64,000 nucleotides of DNA from Trichosphaerium sp. ATCC 40318 (taxonomy: Eukaryota > Discosea > Flabellinia > Trichosidae), in assembly GCA_038496445.1 (NCBI GenBank), contig JALMLS010000074.1, forward strand, positions 62,001 through 126,000. The letters run 5' to 3'. Positions 61,001 to 64,000 of this stretch are shown here, piece by piece. The translations under genes and the position numbers were made by a program. The notes beneath the pieces were generated by a model. That model had not been told where the DNA came from and ran no database searches. It was given only the letters and a program-made list of their open reading frames with translations. How positions within the stretch are numbered: position 1 is the stretch's first letter; every line of letters begins with the position of its first letter.

Positions 61001-61384
61001 TATATACATACAACCTATTGTACAAGTTCCTGTGCCTATACCTACCTCAAACCAAAGTCAATTTATGCGTCTTAAGCAACTCACACTATCCAAGTACGTG
61101 TTTAAACTTTTTGCGTTGGTTTTATGAAATACTTGCTGTGGACCGTCTTTGCTGTGTAACCTCACAACAGAAGTGCCTCCTATAAGACATTACGGTTGTA
61201 TTGTTGAAAGTTTGAAAAATGTTTTTACTGAAAAAAACCAACACGTGCTTACCTCTTTAGATCAAAACAGAATATTGAGATTGTAAAACGTATGCAGGAG
61301 ATATTAATGGCAGAACCATCAATACAGCATCTATCACTTATTGCACGTACAGCAAAGCAAGCGTTGGAATCGTTGAATGTGTAA
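58002..61384 (+). CDS. C2 domain plus leucine-rich-repeat protein
   Basis: The start MMNVKVNLHAARNLRMPAG is the first strand of a C2 domain (VxVxxARNL). It is continued by VILDFCNHLILTINLWGSHK and KFLGHVKIDMASVKLNTAPV and a WYLSI exon. A basic segment follows (FNQRKHRKFSRVEKKVSKGD). Then come about eight leucine-rich repeats of the 23-residue type: LDHLILSGNKLKSIGPSIGR, LKTLHINGNLLERLPPDIGK, LTILDLQNNKLLSLPREIGD, LLDLNLGRNQLTSLPNTWD. A Ser/Pro/Arg-rich region with SGSPKK repeats comes next, and the end is a helical domain (YKRLVEASANIVRTLLAKIE to ARTAKQALESLNV). The LRRs resemble RSU1/Ras-suppressor-type repeats that bind GTPases or adhesion complexes. The C2 may bind membranes with Ca. The neighbour is vinculin. 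Confidence 0.78.
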
Positions 61385-61836
61385 TAAAGAAAAGCGTAAA
61401 TAATATTTCTCTCTTTTTTTGATCCAACTGCTTGCCAAGATATGCAACTAACTTGTAAGGTTAATCACTTTGAATTACGCTCTTTAAAATACAGGAGTAG
61501 AAACATATAAGATCATATACGAATAGACATGAACCAAAAAAACTTGCAAAAAAAGCATGTACACTTTTCTTATGATATTTTGACAACAAAGGAAGCGGGT
61601 TGTGAAAAACAATTATTGTGTGTAGCTAAATGGAGAATAAGTAGCATTTTTGGGAAGTTCGAAAAATGATTCGGAAGTACAACTTTTCAACGAACCAATT
61701 TTTTTTTGGAAGAAATTACTCTCTTTTTCGAAAAATAATAAATTTCTTGGGTGACACGAAACGTTACATTTAACAAAAACTCAACACATTAAACAACAAC
61801 TAACAATCCTTACTATATACAACGATTAAACCAACA
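61385..61836. other. Spacer before the coactosin-like gene
   Basis: About 450 bases, very AT-rich, no gene. ATAATAAATTT (61735-61745) and an ACAACTAACAA leader lie just upstream of the next start. Confidence 0.45.
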
Positions 61837-62340
61837 ATGACAACCCTTATCAAAACACCAACAGTAACAGAAGAATCTTGGTCCGCATATGAAAGCGTTA
61901 AGCGTAACCGTAAATCTAAGCACCTTGCTGCTGTTTTTGGCTTAAATGAAGACGAATCGGAAATAAAACTCGTCGGGACAGTATCTATCAACGATCCTAC
62001 GCCGTGGAAGAAGTTTATGGCATTTTTCGACGACCAACAACTCCGTTGGAGTGTTTTCAACATTAGGTATAAAACAAACGATGGAGGTATCAGAGAGAGG
62101 TTCGCTGTCCTCAGGTGGGTTCCAGATAAGCTTACAAGGTCTACTCACAAAGAAACAATCCGTGTGAAGTCAAGTGGAGTGATGTTTGGATCAAAAATCC
62201 AAGGACGTGCAACAGATGATGCAGCTATTAAAGTACAAGCAAATGACCAAGGTGATCTTGAGCTTGATAATATTATGGAGATAATTACAAAGCGTGATAG
62301 AGATCCAATGGATCCTTCAAGCATTGACTATCTAAGATAA
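61837..62340 (+). CDS. Coactosin-like ADF-homology protein, single exon
   Basis: This intronless ORF of 167 residues has one ADF-H domain. It begins MTTLIKTPTVTEESWSAYES. Landmarks are HLAAVFGLNEDESEIKLVGT, WKKFMAFFDDQQLRWSVFNI, and RERFAVLRWVPDKLTRSTHK (coactosin: R.KFvLi.WIg). After SSGVMFGSKIQGRA comes a C-terminal helix NIMEIITKRDRD. Coactosins bind filamentous actin and counter capping. The acidic N-terminal part before the domain is short. Lack of introns in an intron-rich region suggests retroposition or a strongly expressed gene. A conventional cofilin would show a basic N-terminal actin-binding site, which is not seen. Confidence 0.8.
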   Translation: MTTLIKTPTVTEESWSAYESVKRNRKSKHLAAVFGLNEDESEIKLVGTVSINDPTPWKKFMAFFDDQQLRWSVFNIRYKTNDGGIRERFAVLRWVPDKLTRSTHKETIRVKSSGVMFGSKIQGRATDDAAIKVQANDQGDLELDNIMEIITKRDRDPMDPSSIDYLR

Positions 62341-62774
62341 ACAAAAGACGACAAAACTTGTTTTTTTTTAAATGCTTGTAAGTTGGCACACGTGTCAACC
62401 ATCGTGTCAACCATCATAATAAAATGACCCAAAACTCTTTATAATTTGCTTCGTTTTTACTTTGACAAGAGGTTATAGTCACGGCGTATGAGAGCGTATT
62501 CTCTAAAAGAGTAAAGTTAAAATGAAATCTTGTTTTTTTTAAACTTTACTGTCACGTGCTTGCCTAGCAATGATCATACGCTTGTTGGAATATTTCCACA
62601 GACATAAATGTGATGCCTATGTTATCACTCACAGCCAGTTTGAAGTACTAGTTTGGCCTGTGCGAAAAATTTGAAATTTCTGGATGTAAACTTGTTGATG
62701 AGTAATCGAGAATTCTGCAGACCTGTAATCCCTTTTCATATTTCGTGCTAATAACCCATTTCCACACTAATACT
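62341..62774. other. Spacer between same-strand genes
   Basis: About 434 bases. A direct repeat of (CG)TGTCAACCATC occurs at about 62391-62416, with CACGTG at 62388 and again near 62553. No gene is seen. Confidence 0.4.
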
Positions 62775-63653
62775 ATGCGCGCACGAGCAAGTCAAGCACG
62801 CCGTGAAGATGCCGAAGAGTTAGAGAAACCGACAAATTTCATTGGAGATATTGTGTTCGATACGCCTATTGAGACGGAACAAGAGGAAACAACTGCAAAC
62901 CAAAACGAGCAAAACGAGGAAGAAATTACCCAACCGGAAAACAAAAAGGCCGTTGTGCGTCCACAGACGTCCACGCTATCAACCCTTAGTGCTAGAATTA
63001 AAACAGCACTTCGTTTACAAAGAACAACATTCAAAGGTGTAGAAGGATACATAGCTGGGACAGAGTGCGTTTAAGCTTCTGTCGGAACCACTAACAGTTA
63101 TTTTGCGTAGATACATTACAGCCGTACTTCACATCGAAGAAGACCTGCCAAACGGCCCTTATTGCGTAGTACTCCAACGTGACCCTCCTCTTGTAAACGC
63201 CCGAGAATCTGTTTCTCGATTAACAGTGAGGTGCGTCAATTCCTGCTTCACACGCTACCAAACGCGTCTACTAATCATAAAACAAAGGCTTGGGTGCTCT
63301 GGTGAAAGTACTGTCGAACAGCTAACTGACGCTATGGTCCTCGTTATTGAACAGCAAGCTCTATCTCCGGCAATGCGTACGCTTTCATCGGCTTATTCAT
63401 TTGCTCTGCGGAATTCGAACTAAAACCGTTAAACGTGCTTCCAGCAATTCCTTCAATTCGTTCAATGAGTTAATTAGCTGTATGCTTAGGCGACAGGCGG
63501 TTTATTGGATGTGATGTTTCTCAAATACACTACAAAGGTTCTCCAGTACCTGTTCTTGGCACTGTTGGTGCTTTAGGCTTCAAACATAACGATGCACTCG
63601 AAGGGCGTGTACGCGCTTACAAACACCCACGTTTGAGGAGCTCAGCGAAGTAA
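62775..63653 (+). CDS. Hypothetical protein, four exons
   Basis: The start MRARASQARREDAEELEKPT opens a charged N-terminus rich in Glu, Gln and Asn, then TLSARIKTALRLQRTTFKGV. Exon 2 reads YITAVLHIEEDLPNGPYCVV and LQRDPPLVNARESVSRL. Exon 3 reads LGCSGESTVEQLTDAMVLVI. A GTACGC donor near 63374 leads to the last exon DRRFIGCDVSQIHYKGSPVP with VLGTVGALGFKHNDALEGRV and the stop at 63651-63653. Without that last splice, exon 3 runs to a stop at 63421-63423. No family is recognised; the middle part could be beta-rich. It has no signal or membrane segment. Confidence 0.55.
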
Positions 63654-64000
63654 CGGTTGAACCCAAATAAGAATCAACAATTTTTTTTTGTAGATTCGAC
63701 AAATTGTAAATTTAGTAAGTGGTGAAAGAAGCCGCCAAGACGTTAATGGCATGGATAGTATCATAGCAGTTAGAGGAGCGTAATTGCGGTGAATAAAATT
63801 GTGCTATGAGAAAGTTAAGATTTACTTTGTTTGACCTCAGCTGTCTTTTTAAGATTTGATTGTCTACGTAGTCAGATGTATTGTGTAATGACGTAATAAA
63901 CGGTATGGGGAGTAAAGTAGGACAATCGAGTGTGCTTTTTACAGTATGTTTACTGGGTTCTTGGATGATACTTAATATATCGTGCAATTTCTTCAATTGG
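63654..64000. other. Window edge, no supported gene
   Basis: About 347 bases. A minus-strand frame of about 94 codons (63712-63996) lacks a true ATG at its start and shows no motif. It could be an edge fragment of another gene, but nothing supports it. Confidence 0.35.

Noticed and set aside
63712-63996. Minus-strand open frame of 94 codons at the window edge
   Set aside because: No ATG at its beginning, no motif and ordinary non-coding composition.
1-64000. tRNA, rRNA or CRISPR arrays
   Set aside because: I looked for T-loop GGTTCGAATCC-like strings and regularly spaced repeats and found none that fold; the only regular repeats are coding.

Overview
The window is nuclear DNA from a unicellular eukaryote. 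It is AT-rich and gene-dense, with many short introns (roughly 40-200 nt), the standard genetic code (TAA, TAG and TGA all end genes) and intergenic gaps of about 0.2-1.2 kb. Introns mostly start GTACG, GTAAG or GTATG, end in AG and often carry TACTAAC-like branch points; a few are GC-AG. The gene set (vinculin-family protein, villin with headpiece, Dictyostelium-type 34-kDa actin-bundling protein, costars and coactosin-like ADF proteins, a Rap/Ras GTPase, a CLU protein, mitochondrial complex I subunit NDUFS4) suggests an amoeboid member of Amorphea (Amoebozoa or an obazoan relative). That placement is inference; no rRNA is present to test it.

Layout. 1-2.7 kb: 3' end of a Rap/Ras GTPase, then a Ca-regulated actin-bundling protein on the minus strand. 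2.9-5.9 kb: tandem pair of F-box plus GATase1-like genes, the first frameshifted. 6.8-7.2 kb: small unknown protein. 7.6-16 kb (minus): a very long villin/gelsolin-like protein with a CUE-like N-terminus and a Lys/Glu/Pro repeat region. 16.3-17.3 kb: NDUFS4. 17.6-21.1 kb: a modular acidic/proline-rich protein ending in a costars domain that shares a short motif with the villin-like protein. 22.3-27 kb: two tandem type I membrane proteins with a GATase1-like ectodomain and a Pro/Thr stalk. 27.3-30.7 kb: a type II membrane glycosyltransferase and a PPR-like, probably mitochondrial protein. 31.9-35.7 kb: a secreted protein and a Cys-rich, probably GPI-anchored protein. 36.9-38.7 kb: dienelactone hydrolase and a small CxxC protein. 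39-49.3 kb: a large CLU-TPR-RCC1-SAM-like gene. 49.8-53.3 kb: a broken F-box/MORN locus, an arylsulfatase and a further fragment. 53.5-57.6 kb (minus): vinculin-family protein. 58-61.4 kb: C2-LRR protein. 61.8-63.7 kb: coactosin-like protein and an unknown gene.

At least six loci concern actin or adhesion, unusually many for one 64-kb stretch. The palindrome CACGTG is strikingly over-represented (about 60 by-eye occurrences against about 7 expected), largely in introns and spacers. Exon joins were worked out by eye from reading frame and splice signals; gene ends anchored by a clear start or stop are reliable, many internal junctions are approximate.
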